Shown piece by piece: positions 10,194 to 24,381 of a DNA stretch of 64,000 bases. The stretch covers positions 32,522,734 through 32,586,733 of the forward strand of contig JAAOOA010000006.1 of NCBI GenBank assembly GCA_012861695.1. Direction: 5' to 3'. The notes beneath the pieces are model-generated. The model saw only the letters and a list, made by a program, of their open reading frames with translations. It was not told the origin of the DNA and did not search any database. Each line of letters opens with the position of its first letter. Within the stretch, counting starts at the first letter, position 1. This DNA is from Trematomus loennbergii. Its lineage: Eukaryota > Chordata > Actinopteri > Perciformes > Nototheniidae. Made by a program: the position numbers and the translations under genes.

Positions 10194-12719
10194 CATTGTT
10201 TTTCTTTGAAAAAGAAGATGACTGTCCTAATCTGAACTCGATTCAACCCGTTTCGAAAACCAAATGCCAACTGTAAATCAGGCCTTATATAGGCCAGGGC
10301 CAGTGGCTAGTCTACATAATGCTCTTTTTCTTGAATGCAAGCCAATGTCTGCAGTCAGATACCAAACATTTTCTTGATAGCCCGAAACCAGTTGAGTGGA
10401 GGCTGGTATGGCAGAATATGAATGCCAATGCTTAATTAGAAGGACAAATGTCACATGGTTTTAAACTGTGGGTTTCAACATGCTGTTGGAGTGCGTCATG
10501 TGCTTTTAGACTATCAAATTCCTGAAATAGCAGTCAGAAAATATGTGTAATGTTGGTTGTCTGAAGAGGTATCCTAACTGATGGTTTAAGGTTGTTCTCA
10601 ACACTGTTGTTGGAGCTGTTATCACCAATGATTAGTAATTATTGGAATGGGTGATTCAAAAAGCATATCTGTATAATTTGTCAACAGTATACGATGCATC
10701 TCAGTCAATAATCTGGGATTTGTGGAGAAAGCTACTGTTAAGCTACAGCGTAAGTCATTGTGCAGCTTCCTTTTGGCTGTGTGGGACTCTGGTTTACTCC
10801 GTTTGAGAAACTGCTGTGCAGCTGGATGGTGACAGGCCAAAGCAGAACGCACTCTGTTTCAGCATGTAATTTCATGTTACTGGGAATCTAACATTATTGT
10901 TTCCCCCCCCCGCGCCCCAATTTAGAGACAGATCAATATTCAGCTTTGTTTATCAAAGTGACAGCTCCTGGATATTGCATTTTGCATTTTTATGTTTTCC
11001 TTTATAAGCGGGTATTAAAACATAATATATCTGAAGTCTTGCTTTTATGGGCTGACAAAGTGTGGGGAGATGCTGTTAATGGTGTAAAACAGTTGAGGAA
11101 TGGCGGCTGCTTCTGTTCATACACTCATAGTTACAAATATCCATCACACACATCAGCATCAGTGTTTGCCTAATGAAGACGCTCTTTCCGCCAGTGTCGT
11201 CAATAACGGACAAAAACCACCGAGGAATTCCAGTATGGGTGGCACACACGGCTGTGAGTGTGTGGTACATTTTATGTGTGTGTGTTTGCTTGCGGCTACT
11301 TGTACATAGAGGAAAAAGTCCCTCTTGAAGTCCCAAATCATGCATTATTTGCAAACAAACCTAAAGAAATGACAGTGGCAACTCCATGCATACAAATCAG
11401 AGCCCATTATCCACCTCCGTCTGTCAGTTGGTTTTCCGTATGTGAGGGAGACTTGGCCAAGGGGAGTCGTACCCGAGGTCCTGATGAATGCTTTGGCTGA
11501 TTCCCCTTGTGAGTGATGGAGCACTAACCCTGTTTAGCTTCTTTAATATACTTGTATTAGCATGAATAAATAACAAGTGTGTCCGGATGCTACAAATATT
11601 TGATTGTGCCTCCATAATAGGCTGGTGTCTTCCGTCACATCGTGCCACTGCGACTCTCTTGGTGTCGCAGCCGAGAAGAAGTGACATCGATCTTTATCGC
11701 CTGCCCCTAAATCAATTATAAACCCTCAGAGAGAGTGCCGGAGAGGGGCTAGGGTGGTGATGGCTGTGTGGGGCTGTGTGCCATTCCAGCTGTGCCAAGC
11801 TCTTTTGTCTTTTGTACCCTCTGTTTTGACCACAAAAAACTCTGATGTGTCATCATGTTGTAGCTCTCATGCATGGGGCAGGGTGAAAAGGTGCCAATAG
11901 GACAAATGTGGGACAAAGACTAGGTTTGTGAGGGACCAAGTGGGATATATTACCATGATGCTGAGAGATACTCTAGATTAATATAATCTCCATGTTAACC
12001 ATAGAAATGTTCTATTGAATTCATGGGCGTAAAAGTAAAGTCTTTCATGGAATGTGTCGTATCAAAACATATTCACCTCCATGCATAATGGAAAAAAAAA
12101 AGTTTCTTCGTCATAGTTTCCATCATATTCCGACAAATAGTGCATCCTGATAGCTTGTGCTGTTTTGTACCAGTAGGGCGTAACGTAGGCAACAAGAATG
12201 GTGACAGGTTGGCCCGCCCTTGACCCCACCCACATATTTTGATTCATTATAGACATCTCTTGCTTTCTACACTGCGATTGGGTAAAATGCAAGTTTGAGA
12301 ATGGTGACTGTCAATCAAATGGGGGACATCAGCTCAATTAGCTGTTAAAGTGGGACGACACCTGGTCACCATAACATAGGATTAGGGATTATGTCCAACC
12401 CTATAACTAAACCCTCTAGCTCTCATATCTAGTTAAAGCTCTGGTTAACTCACTGGGTAATAGTCCTGGTGAGTTTGACCCATTCATCATCTGATCCAAC
12501 CCAGTTTAAGAAGAGTTTGTACAATGCCACCACACTTCTGGTGCACTTTTCTCTGAATGTCTAATAATGAAAGGGTTAACATTGAAGTTGCATTGCAGTG
12601 CAACCCTAACCCATTTCAAATGTTATCAGCACATTCAATGGTCATCATCAGTGGTTATCTTTACCATTTTAACCTTTCGAATGGGTCAAACTGAAAAAAG
12701 TTAAACTTAAAATCAAAAT
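10194..12719. other. unique intergenic DNA, no gene seen
   Basis: Mostly AT-rich and non-repetitive. The stretch 11620-11800 (CATCGATCTTTATCGCCTGC, then AAATCAATTATAAACC) has the look of a conserved noncoding block. None of the ORFs resembles a known protein. Confidence 0.4.
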
Positions 12720-12960
12720 GTATTCAGTTTTAGGCACACGACTGATTGACCAGGTTTAGAGAAAGATTGTGGTTTAGGTTAAATAACTACGTTTGTAAAG
12801 GGAAAGGAAACTTAATGTTAGGATTAGGGTTGAATGCAAAGTCATCACACTTTGTTGGTTTCACTAAGAAAGGCTGGGTGAAATACCTGTGTATTGTGTC
12901 CCATCGATCGCATCCCCAACATGTTTTTCTTTATACGTTTTCACCTAGGTTCTGACTTTG
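12720..12960 (+). repeat. diverged interspersed fish repeat
   Basis: The order TTTAGGCACACGACTG, GGTTTAGAGAAAGATTGTGG, TTTAGGTTAAATAACTACG and later CTGGGTGAAATACCTGTG follows a repeat pattern common in fish genomes. A weakly similar start occurs in the duplicated block at 41767. The class is not determined. Confidence 0.4.
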
Positions 12961-13064
12961 CTACTACAGTAGCTAGAGGATGGTGACTCCTTCTTGTATT
13001 TGTTTTTTCTGTAATATACTAGTTGTTGCAGCTGTCCACTTCTGATCCAAATTGATGAAGCTAA

Positions 13065-13755
13065 CCCCTAGATTCCACCGGGTCCGTCTGCGCCGCGTCA
13101 CGGCTGCACCGCGGTTTTGGTCCAACCTCCTCCAGCGTCATAACCACCGTGCGCGTTTGAGACGCGTTTCAGAAGCAGAGCGTCTTGCCAGCTCGCAGTT
13201 TTTGTTGATTTGGGCATATTTCCTGGACAGGCTACTTTGCACAGACAAAGTTAATAATAACTGTAATATTCCAGTTATAAACTACATGAATCAAAGATGT
13301 GTTGCTGTATTTTAGTGGTTAAAAAAATGCATTCATCATCATAATTATTCTATATAATTTACACAGTGCCTGTAAACCGGAGGAGAACGCTGGCATTTCT
13401 CCTCCTACTTGAAAGACTACGGAGGGATAGGGTCTGCAAAATTAGTTTATTTTGGGGATTGACTGGATGCTCTGACCGGTCCACTTCCTGCCCGGCGCTA
13501 TGCAACGCCTCGCCTCACTTCGAAAATAGACTTGCATCCTATTTTTAGCGGAGCCCAGCGCCGAGACGCTTCTGGGACGCTTCTAGTCGTAATGCGGCGC
13601 GTCTGGTGGAATAGCACCATTGACTAGAGTGGCCGCGATCGCTGTGAACACCGCGCCGCAGCCTCAACGTGGCCGTAACGCGGCCGTAACGCGGCCGTAA
13701 CGCGGCCGTAACGCGGCCGTAGCGCGGCGCAGACGGACCCGGTGGAATCTAGGGG
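13065..13755. mobile_element. TIR DNA transposon, 3-bp TAA target duplication (PIF/Harbinger-like MITE)
   Basis: The 691 bp element begins CCCCTAGATTCCACCGGGTC and ends with the exact reverse complement. The TIR is perfect over 33 bp. TAA flanks both ends (13062-13064, 13756-13758), which fits a 3 bp TSD of the PIF/Harbinger type, although a TA-type duplication is not excluded. The interior is unusually CpG- and GC-rich near the ends, with an 11 bp minisatellite next to the right TIR and degenerate inner TIR-like copies (GGCGCGTCTGGTGGAATAG at 13594). No transposase frame is visible. The perfect TIR suggests recent activity. Confidence 0.85.
13670..13724 (+). repeat. 11-bp minisatellite inside the TIR element
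   Basis: Five consecutive units of CGGCCGTAACG (first unit TGGCCGTAACG, last CGGCCGTAGCG) directly inside the right TIR. Each unit carries two CpGs and a CGGCCG palindrome. Confidence 0.95.
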
Positions 13756-13758
13756 TAA

Positions 13759-15224
13759 GTAAGGGATCATTTGTAGCGAGGCGGTCATTAATGCAAGAGA
13801 ACACTGACAGGTTGATCAGGATCCTGAGGCAAATCAAATCAAAGGTGTTTTTTGTTTTTACTTCCTGTCTGTCTTCTTCTGTTGATTTCTCTGTCTTTAA
13901 CGTCTTTTATTTTATTTGATTTTAAGCCTTTAGAATAATGTCATGATTAAACTTGTGTTTCAATATCAGATGCAGAGGGTTGTTACAAAATGTTTTTATT
14001 TGACGCCCTAGAAATGAGACCAAGCTTAATTGGTCCATCAAGATGGATGAAACTGGAGCAGTCTGCTTCTACAGATGTCCAAACAGAAACATGACGAATG
14101 ATTCTCCATTGTTGTTTTCTGATGTCAGTGGCTCAGAACACCATATCTACATCATATTCTTTTCTCTTTCTCTGTGCACTCTCCCTCTCCTGCCAGCTGT
14201 TCAGACAGATGCCCACTACACACCTCCCACACATGCAGCATTAAGCCATTTGACCTCCGACCCTTCCCTGACAGGGTTGTAGTGAGACGGACAGATACAC
14301 CAAGTGCTATGTTCATTAGCCAAGGCAGCCACACTGGAGCCTGCTACAGATTAATAGCATTTTAACTAGTTATTACTAATGTTTGGCTGTTAAAGGACAG
14401 CTATCCTAACAGACTCCCAAAACCAAAGGACCCCCGCACTCTTTGTTGCTGTTAGAGACTATTAGTGTCAACTTGCCATGAAAAATAGAAAGGAACAAAG
14501 ATATGGTTCAAGAGAAAGTGCTTGGTGATCACATATGTTCTTAACATATTTCTATCTGTATAAACAAATGTAGTTAAGCTGCCATTGAATATGCTGTCTA
14601 TACAGCATTCTTCCATCCACCCAATATATATTTGGTTGTGTGGAAAAAGTATATAGTAATATACACCTAATTAATAAAGACAGAAGACCACAAGAGTTTC
14701 AACTTTAACTGACAGAGCAAATTGTTTTATATTTTTGTGTTACATTTGGTAGATTCCCAGTTTTCATTGGCAGTTCAGTGTAACACTGCTGTCAGCACAC
14801 ACACTCAGTATATACAAATAGCTCCACATATGTATTAGCACAAAGGGAAACTGTGCAAGCTGCAAAAAAAAAACCTCTTGGTGTTAATCAGACAATTAAA
14901 GGTGTGAATGTGTGCATCTACATACCAAATCATTATAACAAAGGTGGTTTCTTATGTTTCGTATGCAGTTTGTTTTGTGCGTGTAGTTATTCCTGATCTT
15001 AGTCGGTTTTGTCCAACAACTTTGATCAATAAATATAACAACAAATAACTCCCAAGTAATGGTATAGTTGACCAATGGTATATAGATGGAAGCCCAGAAT
15101 ATGAACAGGTTAATGAATATTCCATAGGGATTTCCATGGTGATCCTCAAGTAATAATTTGTCAGATATAAAATTGTTTAATTAAAATGCAATCCTTTATG
15201 GTTTAATTTTTAACAGCAATATTT
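13759..15224. other. unique intergenic DNA
   Basis: No repeat ends, no exon. AT-rich and unremarkable. Confidence 0.4.
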
Positions 15225-15360
15225 ACATGCTAACACTTCCTCAATTACAATGTTAGCATGCTAATGTTTTGCAGCTATATGTTTACAATGTTCATCATTA
15301 TCATTTTGATGAGAGCATGCTAAAGTTGCTAAGTAGCATGTAACACAAATACAGTACAGT
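15225..15360. repeat. interspersed repeat with ATGCTAAC motifs
   Basis: The string of GCATGCTAA/TTAGCATGC motifs with TATGTTTACAATGTTCATCA is a recognisable fish interspersed repeat, present here as a degraded fragment. The class is unknown to me. Confidence 0.5.
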
Positions 15361-15949
15361 ATTAATAGGAATGTATTTTTCCCCTCATTGTGATGCACCA
15401 AGCCAAAAAAAGGGTTAATTACTGCCTCCTGAGGCTGGAGAGACAGAAAACACACTTACTGGTTCTTAACGCTTGGTGAGTACCGCATTTATACCTGGTG
15501 TTTATCCCTGCAACAGCCAAAAAGGCAGGGATGCAGCAATACTGTACACGAAAACATAAACAAATGTATTGGTTTGACACATTTGCCTACTCTATTTATA
15601 TGAATGAGGGTTGTCTAAATAACATTAGCACTTCTAAATAGAATGCAGTATGGCTCAGCAGGTTCCACAAAGTACATCAAAAATGATCATACATTTGAAT
15701 CAACACCTATCTTGGAGTATCAAATTAACTGGAAATAAATCCATAAATGTATATGTATATATATTTCATCATTGAAAAGTGTCAGTACACCTGCATGAAA
15801 ATGATGTTTTGAGATTCAAATCTCACAGGTGTGATTGTAGACCGTTTAAGTAAATGTGCACATTGTTACAAAAAATGTAAATAGTGCTAAATTCTTCCTG
15901 TTAGCCGGTTGATTTTAAGATGCTGTGTTTCGGTTTGTTTTCTGCAGAA
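15361..15949. other. unique intergenic DNA
   Basis: AT-rich, no recognisable element. Confidence 0.4.
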
Positions 15950-16230
15950 GGCGCAGGTAACGGACAGAAACAGAAGAGATAGATGCCTCAGTGAAGCCAG
16001 CGGAGTGTTGAGAGTCCCTCTATTCTCACAGAGCAGAATTGAGGCTGACATTTTATATTTTCCATTGAATTACACCTCATCCGAAATTCACTTTGAACAC
16101 TTTGAAATCTTAACTTCCTCTTTGGCATGGCACTACATCTCGGAAAAAATAAATAAAGAAGGCGATAGCAATAATTTTACCCCAGCAGTCTTGATCTGTC
16201 AATCATCTCCAGTGATCTGAGGACGCACAA
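15950..16230. promoter_or_regulatory. candidate conserved noncoding element
   Basis: Repeat-free block with TTTTCCATTGAATTACACCT, TTTGGCATGGCACTAC and CGATAGCAATAATTTTAC. The plus ORF across it (15909-16220) has no recognisable domain, so I prefer a noncoding reading. Confidence 0.3.
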
Positions 16231-16631
16231 GTGCTCTGAGTGAAGAAAAATCTAAATGAGGAAAATAGGATAAAATGTACATCAGTTATTCATCACAAGT
16301 AGTTCAACCAAAGTCACATTTTCTCCTCTTTCTTCCTCGCAGCCAAATGCAAATACTGACACATGTACTTCAAGGCTCCCCACTGCATTTTCAAAGAAGG
16401 AATCGGGCTTTATTAAAAATGTATAAGGTCATATTAATTAGAGACAGAATATTTTCTTGCATGAGAGCAATGAAGAAATAAAAAAAAAGGAGGCCCGAAG
16501 GATCGTTTTGATTTGTCTGGCCTCAAAATGAATGGAGAAGGTGAAAGGCACAAGGCTAAAACACGTGCTTTGTTCTGAGGCCGGTTCCTTTGTTCATCAA
16601 GCCCACTACTAATTTGCCCCCAACTCACACT

Positions 16632-17699
<1,068 letters not shown>

Positions 17700-17960
17700 T
17701 CTGATGTAGCTAATGCCATTAACTCTCCCTGCCACTTTCCAGGTCACTAATTCTTCAGCTCTGAGTTCATTGTGCCCGGACCGCGCTGCTGTCTCCATAA
17801 CGAGGTTATTTCTGGGTTATTACCTTCCTCTATGATATGGCACCTGATGGGAGGCGGAATTGATATAAATCAAAAAACGGTCCGCAATGAAAATTGAAAT
17901 ATTTGCTAATTTCTGCTCCCGTCCTACTGCATCTGAATCTGCATATCTAGAAGACAAACA
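17700..17960. promoter_or_regulatory. candidate conserved noncoding element
   Basis: High-complexity block with GTAGCTAATGCCATTAACTC, GGTCACTAATTCTTCAG, GAATTGATATAAATCAAAAA and TTGCTAATTTCTGCTCC. Dense TAAT/ATTA cores without repeat features suggest an enhancer-like element (inference). Confidence 0.35.
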
Positions 17961-20865
17961 ACTTGCAGTATTTTATTCCATCAACTCCTGGCATTACCAT
18001 GTATACTGTATGGGGATTCATCTATAGACGTTTGAAAATAGGTCTTTGCATTTAGATCCGTTAGCTTCTTTCTGCATGCGTCATGACCAAAACGATTTAT
18101 GCAACAAGGATGATGGGAACAAAGGGGCTATGTTAGGAGACTTTTCGAAATGTTGGGAAGATCTGTTGTTTTAATGGGTCAACAAGCTGTACAGTTGAAA
18201 TGACTAACCCTAACCCTAGAAACACATCCAGCTTAAAGAGGGCAGCTTAGTATTCTTTGTGTTCCTGACTAACTGATGCATGAAAGTCCAATTTTCTCTA
18301 TTTTGCTCGGTATTTGGTCTCCACCCCTCATAAAGAAAACATCTGTCTTTATAGCTGCTAAATGCTCGTCTGTTAGCTAGTGGTTGTGTTTCTGTTTTGT
18401 TGGTGCTTGGTAGTTTGTTACTGAGTTTAAAAAAAAGCTTTTTACTGAAAACGGCAGCCTACAGTGACCAAAACGATGATGATAAGAGAGTGACCGAAAG
18501 CAGAAAAGTTACATATCGGAATTTTTAAAAAATGAGCTAAAAGACGCTGGAACAGTCCTTAAAGTTGAGAGGAACTGCAGAGTCTGGTACTGTACACTGT
18601 TTGTAATAATACCTACATAAGTATGACACTGCTATTTCTATAACCCATGTAATCGTTAACCAGTTACAGTAAGGCAATGTATCATAAAGAGTGCGAATAG
18701 GGAGGACGTTGGGGTGGATGGGTGAGCCTTAACACACAGGACTTTTACCTAAAGGACAGATGGACAGGAAGTCTAAGTTGACCTTTTTTTGTTACATAGC
18801 TTTCATACTTAAGTTATGCCATTTCCATGGTTATTGTAAGACAAACATTCACTTGTGAGTTATGTAACGTCCATAGTTATTTTAAATAAATATAAGTACC
18901 ATCTTCTTGTAACACAGCAAAAGCTTTCCTAACCTGAAAATAAACATACCAGTAATTTTCCTCAACCAAATGTAACTCTAACTTTAATTGTTGGAGCTTT
19001 TCATTGGCCATTCAAGGCCTCTTCGGGCACCATGTTATTTGGTATTCATTGGTACCCAGGTGGAGGCCATGGTTTTTTGTAGTTTGATCGATGAAACCAA
19101 AGAAAATGCACAAATGAAATTCTTGCCTGGACAATGGACTTCATACTGCCTTAGATTTGCTTTCCGGTGATGATTTTGAGTCGAAATGTTGCCTTTCAAC
19201 TTCTTGTTTTGTGGACAAATAAAAGCTGCTACAGGCATTAACATGATTGTATCTTATTCCGATCAGATATCCAAAAACAGATTGTGTATACCAGGTGTAA
19301 ACACAGTTCTCAAGACAAATAAGTCCAACTCTTTCAAACACCACTGCTTTTGTCTCAGATATATATCAACAGGCATGGTATGAGTAAGGAGGGGTTACAA
19401 AAGAACATGTGGCATTTCTCTTCCTCTCTTTTTTTATTTGCCCTTGCAGTCCCATTTTCAATTATCCTGTTGGGGGAAGGCAGAGTCAGATTCCCAGACA
19501 ATCCCATTTCCAAGAGGTAGGCGAGGTGTGAATGTGAGTGCACGGGAGCAGAAGAGTGGCTGTCGGAGAGAAAGGAGACTGGCATTTGACTGTGCTGAAT
19601 AAGCCCAAGGTGTGCAGTGTGCCAGGTGGGAGAGGTTACGGATGGGAGGGGGAGAGGGGGAGAGGGAGGAGAGAAGGGGGAGATGGAAGGAAACGACTGT
19701 GTTTGGTGTGTGGGTGTTAATGAGGGAAGTGATGTGTACGGTGAAAAAGCAGCAGGTATAAGAGGACAGAGCGAGAGGGAGGGAGTGATCTGGGTTCTCA
19801 GCCTTGCTCATTATGGTCTATCTCATTGAGAGGTGAAATGAGGCTTGCTGATGGCTCAGTGTGGAAGGTATCGTCCTTGTCGAAGTGAGTCATGACAGAA
19901 TAGGCAAAAAAAGCCTGCATCAACTCCATTAACAATACTCAAGCACTCTTCAGTGTTCATTTGAGTGGCATCCAAATGTCAGTGAAAAGGATAATGCAAC
20001 ATTAAAAGAAAACGTCTTTTGTTACCCTCCAGCCGGCACTGAGCACGACCCAGTGAGAGGAGAGAAATCTGCAGCGATTCATTTGGATAAATCATCACAA
20101 ATGTGTTTTTGTGCCATTTGTGTTTTTAATGAATCTATTTGCCCCTTCTGGTCCTCCTACACAATGTGATGTTCATATCATCTACTGTGGTGATAGAAAA
20201 GAGGGTGACATCTAACAGCAAGAAGCAATGTCAGTACTCTGGTTGCAGTTTAACATATTCTCATAAAATGGTTTGTATATCTTACGATAAAAAGTATTTT
20301 TGTCATTTATCACTTCTTTTAAAGATGCAATCATTGTGCTTGCATTGGATGCTGAAGTGCAACAAAACGGGGTTTAAGAAAAAATATTTTGGTTTTGGTT
20401 AAATTAACTATTGAAGTGGTGAAAAATGGCAACATGGACTTTTTGGGTTTCAGAAAGAATACAAACAGCAGTCTCCTGGGGTAATTTTTTAGATTTTTGA
20501 TGGACTGAAGTGCATATACTGTCAACCTATGGAACTTGTATCATGAAATTGTATTGTCTTGTCAGTCTTGCGGCTCAACCCTAACCCTTTATAACAACAT
20601 GAAAATATCTTAAAACATTCATATTCTTCACGATTTTTTATTAACTTTTGCCCTTCTGGCAACTAGCCTTGAAACAATAAACTGTTAACATAAACAATGG
20701 GGCACAGATGCACACAGACTGATTGTATACTCTTCATTCAGTGTTAACACTAGCAAACAAAACGGGCATGGTCAAAGCGGCTATTGATGTCACTCTAGAA
20801 ACTGGACATCATTAGCGTACTTTTCCCCATACTTTTCGCGTTTAGTTCCGTTAGTACCCCTTATG
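17961..20865. other. unique intergenic DNA, no gene seen
   Basis: It includes a short CCCTAACCCTA at 18207, a purine-rich (GGGAGA) stretch at 19640-19690 and mildly repetitive AT-rich DNA. No coding feature is supported. Confidence 0.4.
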
Positions 20866-21467
20866 TCGCGTTCACACCAAAAAGAATACTTAGTGCCGGG
20901 AACTTTATCCCCATTTTTAGTGCATGCTGAGAGATGGTACTTTCCTGGGGGGAAAAAGTGCCCCAGTTTGATTGGCTGGGCGAATTGCAAACCACGCCCC
21001 GTAAAACTCTGAAATGTTTGTAGAGCCGCCATTTATTATCCTTGCATTAGCATTATTAGCATTAGCATTCGCCCAGCGCACAAACGCAGAGAGACTAACT
21101 TATGGCAACACAAAATAAAACATGGGAGCGGTGGAGATGAGGAGGTGTCGGCGTTCTGGCGATTTACTCAGAAGGCTTAAGTAGAAGCTGCTGGGACTCC
21201 CAGCAGCTTCTACTGAAGCCAGTCCCCAACTCCGGGGACTTCCGCCCGGGGACTTCGGGTGGCAGTATACACCGTGAAGTGGTTTGCGGCCTGCCAGTAA
21301 ACCCAAAGCAGAAGAAGACGAAGTGACGTCAGCGGCTCATTTGCGTAATCTTCCCTCAGGGAACTTATTCCGGTGTGAACGCGATCTGTACTTAGTGCCC
21401 TGGGGTAATAAGTGCCAGGGCACTAAGTGCCGGCACTAAGTACGGCAAAGTACTTGGTGTGAACGCG
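20866..21467. mobile_element. non-autonomous TIR DNA transposon (GCGTTCACACCAA ends)
   Basis: The left end CGCGTTCACACCAA is repeated inverted at the right end (TTGGTGTGAACGCG). Subterminal motifs ACTTAGTGCC and CACTAAGTGCCGGCACTAAG are also arranged in inverted copies. The interior has no transposase frame. It carries a perfect 17 bp hairpin (21180-21214) and a CRE-like TGACGTCA (21324-21331). I cannot define the target duplication, so the superfamily is left open. Confidence 0.7.
21180..21214. repeat. perfect 17-bp inverted repeat with 1-bp loop
   Basis: AGTAGAAGCTGCTGGGA, one C, then the exact reverse complement. It lies in the middle of the TIR element, so it is either a structural hairpin or the scar of a palindromic duplication. 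Confidence 0.97.
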
Positions 21468-21589
21468 GCTATTGGGTCCTCACCAAAACACACTGATAAG
21501 TGTGATACCCCTTCAATTTAATATCAATCTGTCTCCTAATATAATCAATACTATATTAGGAGATTTTGGGGATCAGACCCAAAGGTTGA

Positions 21590-22605
21590 ATGTGGCTGTG
21601 TTAGTGGTCGTCTTCAAATCTGAAGATTGTGGGTTCGGTCCCAACCCTGCCATCAACATGTCTATTGGCGCTTTTCCACTGCAGCACGTAGCACGGTTTA
21701 AGCTTTTTTTTGCTTTTTTAGTTCCGGCTCAGGGCTACTTTTTCACCTTTTTTCTGGCCTTCTAAAATCGAGGTTCTTACCGGGCCAACAACCAGGCTGA
21801 ATATGCTAAACTAGTGACGTAAACACTCTCGACTGCTGAATGGTCAGAGAGAATCGCTGGCAAGGGGGCTACAACTACAACAAAATGAACATATTTTACC
21901 GTGATTTAATTGTAATACACGTTTCAAAATGATGCCGAAGTAACAACATACTGATAACGGTCTGCAGACAGACGGCAGGCGAAAAACCTTTTAAAATGCG
22001 TGTTTTCTGAATGAGATCGGATCGATGAGGCTAAGCTAACGTTGTATATGCTCAGTCCACACTCACAACAACGGCCTACAGACATAAATAAACCAGCGAC
22101 TGTATTCGCCATGACACAGACAGTCTGTGGTTTGTACTTGTTTAACTTTTGTCTAGTTTCTGAACAGATATGAGGAGCTGTGAGCTCTGAGTGCTAACAG
22201 CTAACGGCGGATGTTTTGGTTTTGTGGTTCGCATTGAAGATGACGTCACGGCAGTTTTACGCAGCGTCGCTCGCCCGCCGAACAGCCGATCGCCCCGCCT
22301 ACACTGCGTTACTATAGTAACTACCCCAGTTACTAAACTGTAATGGAAACGCAGCTTAAAGTGAGTCTGCCTACCAAGGCCAAACTAAGCTGTGCTAAGC
22401 GTGCTAGGTCCTGCAGTGGAGCGTCATATGTGTCCTTAACCCGTAATTGCTCCCAATGGAATGGCTAACGGTGTGTGATGTGCGTGAATATTAGCTTCCT
22501 TGAACAGGTGGCATCTTGCATGGAAGCCCTTGCCTCTGTGTGAATGGGTGAATGATGACTTGCATATGTAAAGCGATATAAATGAAGTCCATTTACCATT
22601 TTTCT
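21590..22605 (+). mobile_element. tRNA-derived SINE copy 1, split by a DNA transposon
   Basis: The 5' part (21590-21662) has the box-B-like GATTGTGGGTTCGGTCCC. The 3' part (22430-22605) has TAATTGCTCCCAATGGAATG, a GTGTGAATGGGTGAATGA block and the tail AAATGAAGTCCATTTACCAT. Joined, they match the SINE at 25448-26684 in order. The ~760 bp between the halves is a separate element. Confidence 0.8.
21667..22424. mobile_element. TIR DNA transposon inserted in the SINE
   Basis: The left end GGCGCTTTTCCACTGCAGCA and the right end CTGCAGTGGAGCG form imperfect terminal inverted repeats, with internal partners CACGTAGCACGG / GTGCTAGG. It carries TGACGTCA at 22241-22248. The target duplication is not clear and no transposase is seen. 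Ends of this kind occur in several fish MITE families. Confidence 0.65.
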
Positions 22606-22664
22606 TAAGACACTTAGATGACCCTCATTTTAGGGGTTAGTGATGTCATGAGACAGTTCAGTGG

Positions 22665-22795
22665 GGACCTGGGATCCGTGTCAAGCACAGGATCAAGAAC
22701 AGAGTGTGGACTTGTAACTGGAGAGGTGCCAGTCCCCCTCCCAGGCACTACCGCTTGAGCAGGGCACCATAACCTCAGCTTTTCATGGCACATTC
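22665..22795 (+). mobile_element. SINE-like fragment
   Basis: TGTAACTGGAGAGGTGCCAG followed by CACTACCGCTTGAGCAGGGC matches, in inverse orientation, the fragment at 28630-28765. The motif GGTGCCAG...TTGAGCAAGGCACC is common in fish tRNA-SINE bodies. Confidence 0.5.
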
Positions 22796-23329
22796 CTTGC
22801 AGTACCCTCGCTCAGAGTTCTCTATACATACATGCATAGGTTCTTTTTTTGCGTTAGTGTATTACGGGTCTTCTGTTTGTAAAATAAGAAGAGAGTGAAA
22901 AACATTCCCCCAGAGGGATTAATAAAATGTCCTTGGTGTATTTGTGCATATCTGGTATGTTGACCTTTGACACATGCATGCGTAGTTGGACTTTCTTGTG
23001 TGTTTAAGTGCATGCTATTGCTTACAATGCTGGCACTTAAGCACACATGTTTTTCAATGATCTTTAAAGGATATATTTAATTGCAAATAATGTGCACAAA
23101 AAGCGAGAGACATGTGTTTCTGTAGCAGGAAACAGTTCTCTTTGGTGCGACAGATGGTTTTGTACAGTCACATATTAAACGTGTTCTGTATGGTGCATAT
23201 GTCCTCTTGTTGTCACCCATACTGTATGTACCTGTGTCCGTACAGTAAAACATGCCTACCACCTTGTGCCGCTGTACTGTATGTTTGCTCTTCACCTCCA
23301 TGTGTTGCCTATGTGTGAGTGTGTGTTTG
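22796..23329. other. unique intergenic DNA
   Basis: CCAGAGGGATTAATAAAATG at 22910 could be a short LINE tail. Nothing else is recognisable. Confidence 0.35.
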
Positions 23330-23741
<412 letters not shown>

Positions 23742-24000
23742 TAGGATGTTTGGATGTGTGTGCGGGTGGATGCCACCAGGAGGGCTTTTTCCTAGGGGTT
23801 GTAAGATGATGATTCTGATCCAGCTTAATGATGAAGATGAAGATGGCGGTGCTGAAGATGATGCCGCCGATGATGATTACCTTGGTGGCAAAGTGTGCCG
23901 AAGATGTGTGTGTGATGCAGAGGGATCAGTGGGGCAGCCACTCTGCTAAAGCAAAGCGAGAGGGACCAAAGGAGACAGCGACACAAAGCCACGGATTTAC

Positions 24001-24004
<4 letters not shown>

Positions 24005-24083
<79 letters not shown>

Positions 24084-24086
24084 TGA
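24005..24086. repeat. (TG)n microsatellite
   Basis: About 80 bp of TG with one GG slip near the right end. Confidence 0.97.
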
Positions 24087-24310
24087 GAGTTTAACACACA
24101 GTTGCAAAAGGCTTCACATTTAGAGCAGGGAAATCTGAAATACACATGTAATCGCACGATTATGATAATACACATCAAGTGTCATCTTAGTTGATGTTCT
24201 GCGCCTGACGGGGTGTCATGTTTGAGTGTGTTGCTATCAATGGAGAGGTTGTGGGTGAAAATCCTGTCAGTTCAGATTTTGTATTGACTCTCATAATACT
24301 GTAACGTTTG

Positions 24311-24312
<2 letters not shown>

Positions 24313-24381
<69 letters not shown>

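Noticed and set aside
13670..13724. CRISPR-like array
   Set aside because: Direct tandem 11 bp units without spacers, in eukaryotic DNA inside a transposon.
15909..16220. 103-residue ORF as possible exon
   Set aside because: No family resemblance; the sequence texture fits noncoding conserved DNA better.
18204..18219. Telomere-like CCCTAACCCTA (also near 50536)
   Set aside because: Only two units, no array; chance or degenerate.
20139..20402. 87-residue plus ORF
   Set aside because: No domain; AT-rich chance frame.
23828..24094. Acidic/Met-rich ORF (GATGAA repeats) as a protein
   Set aside because: Comes from a short GATGAT/GAAGAT trinucleotide-like stretch merging into a TG array.
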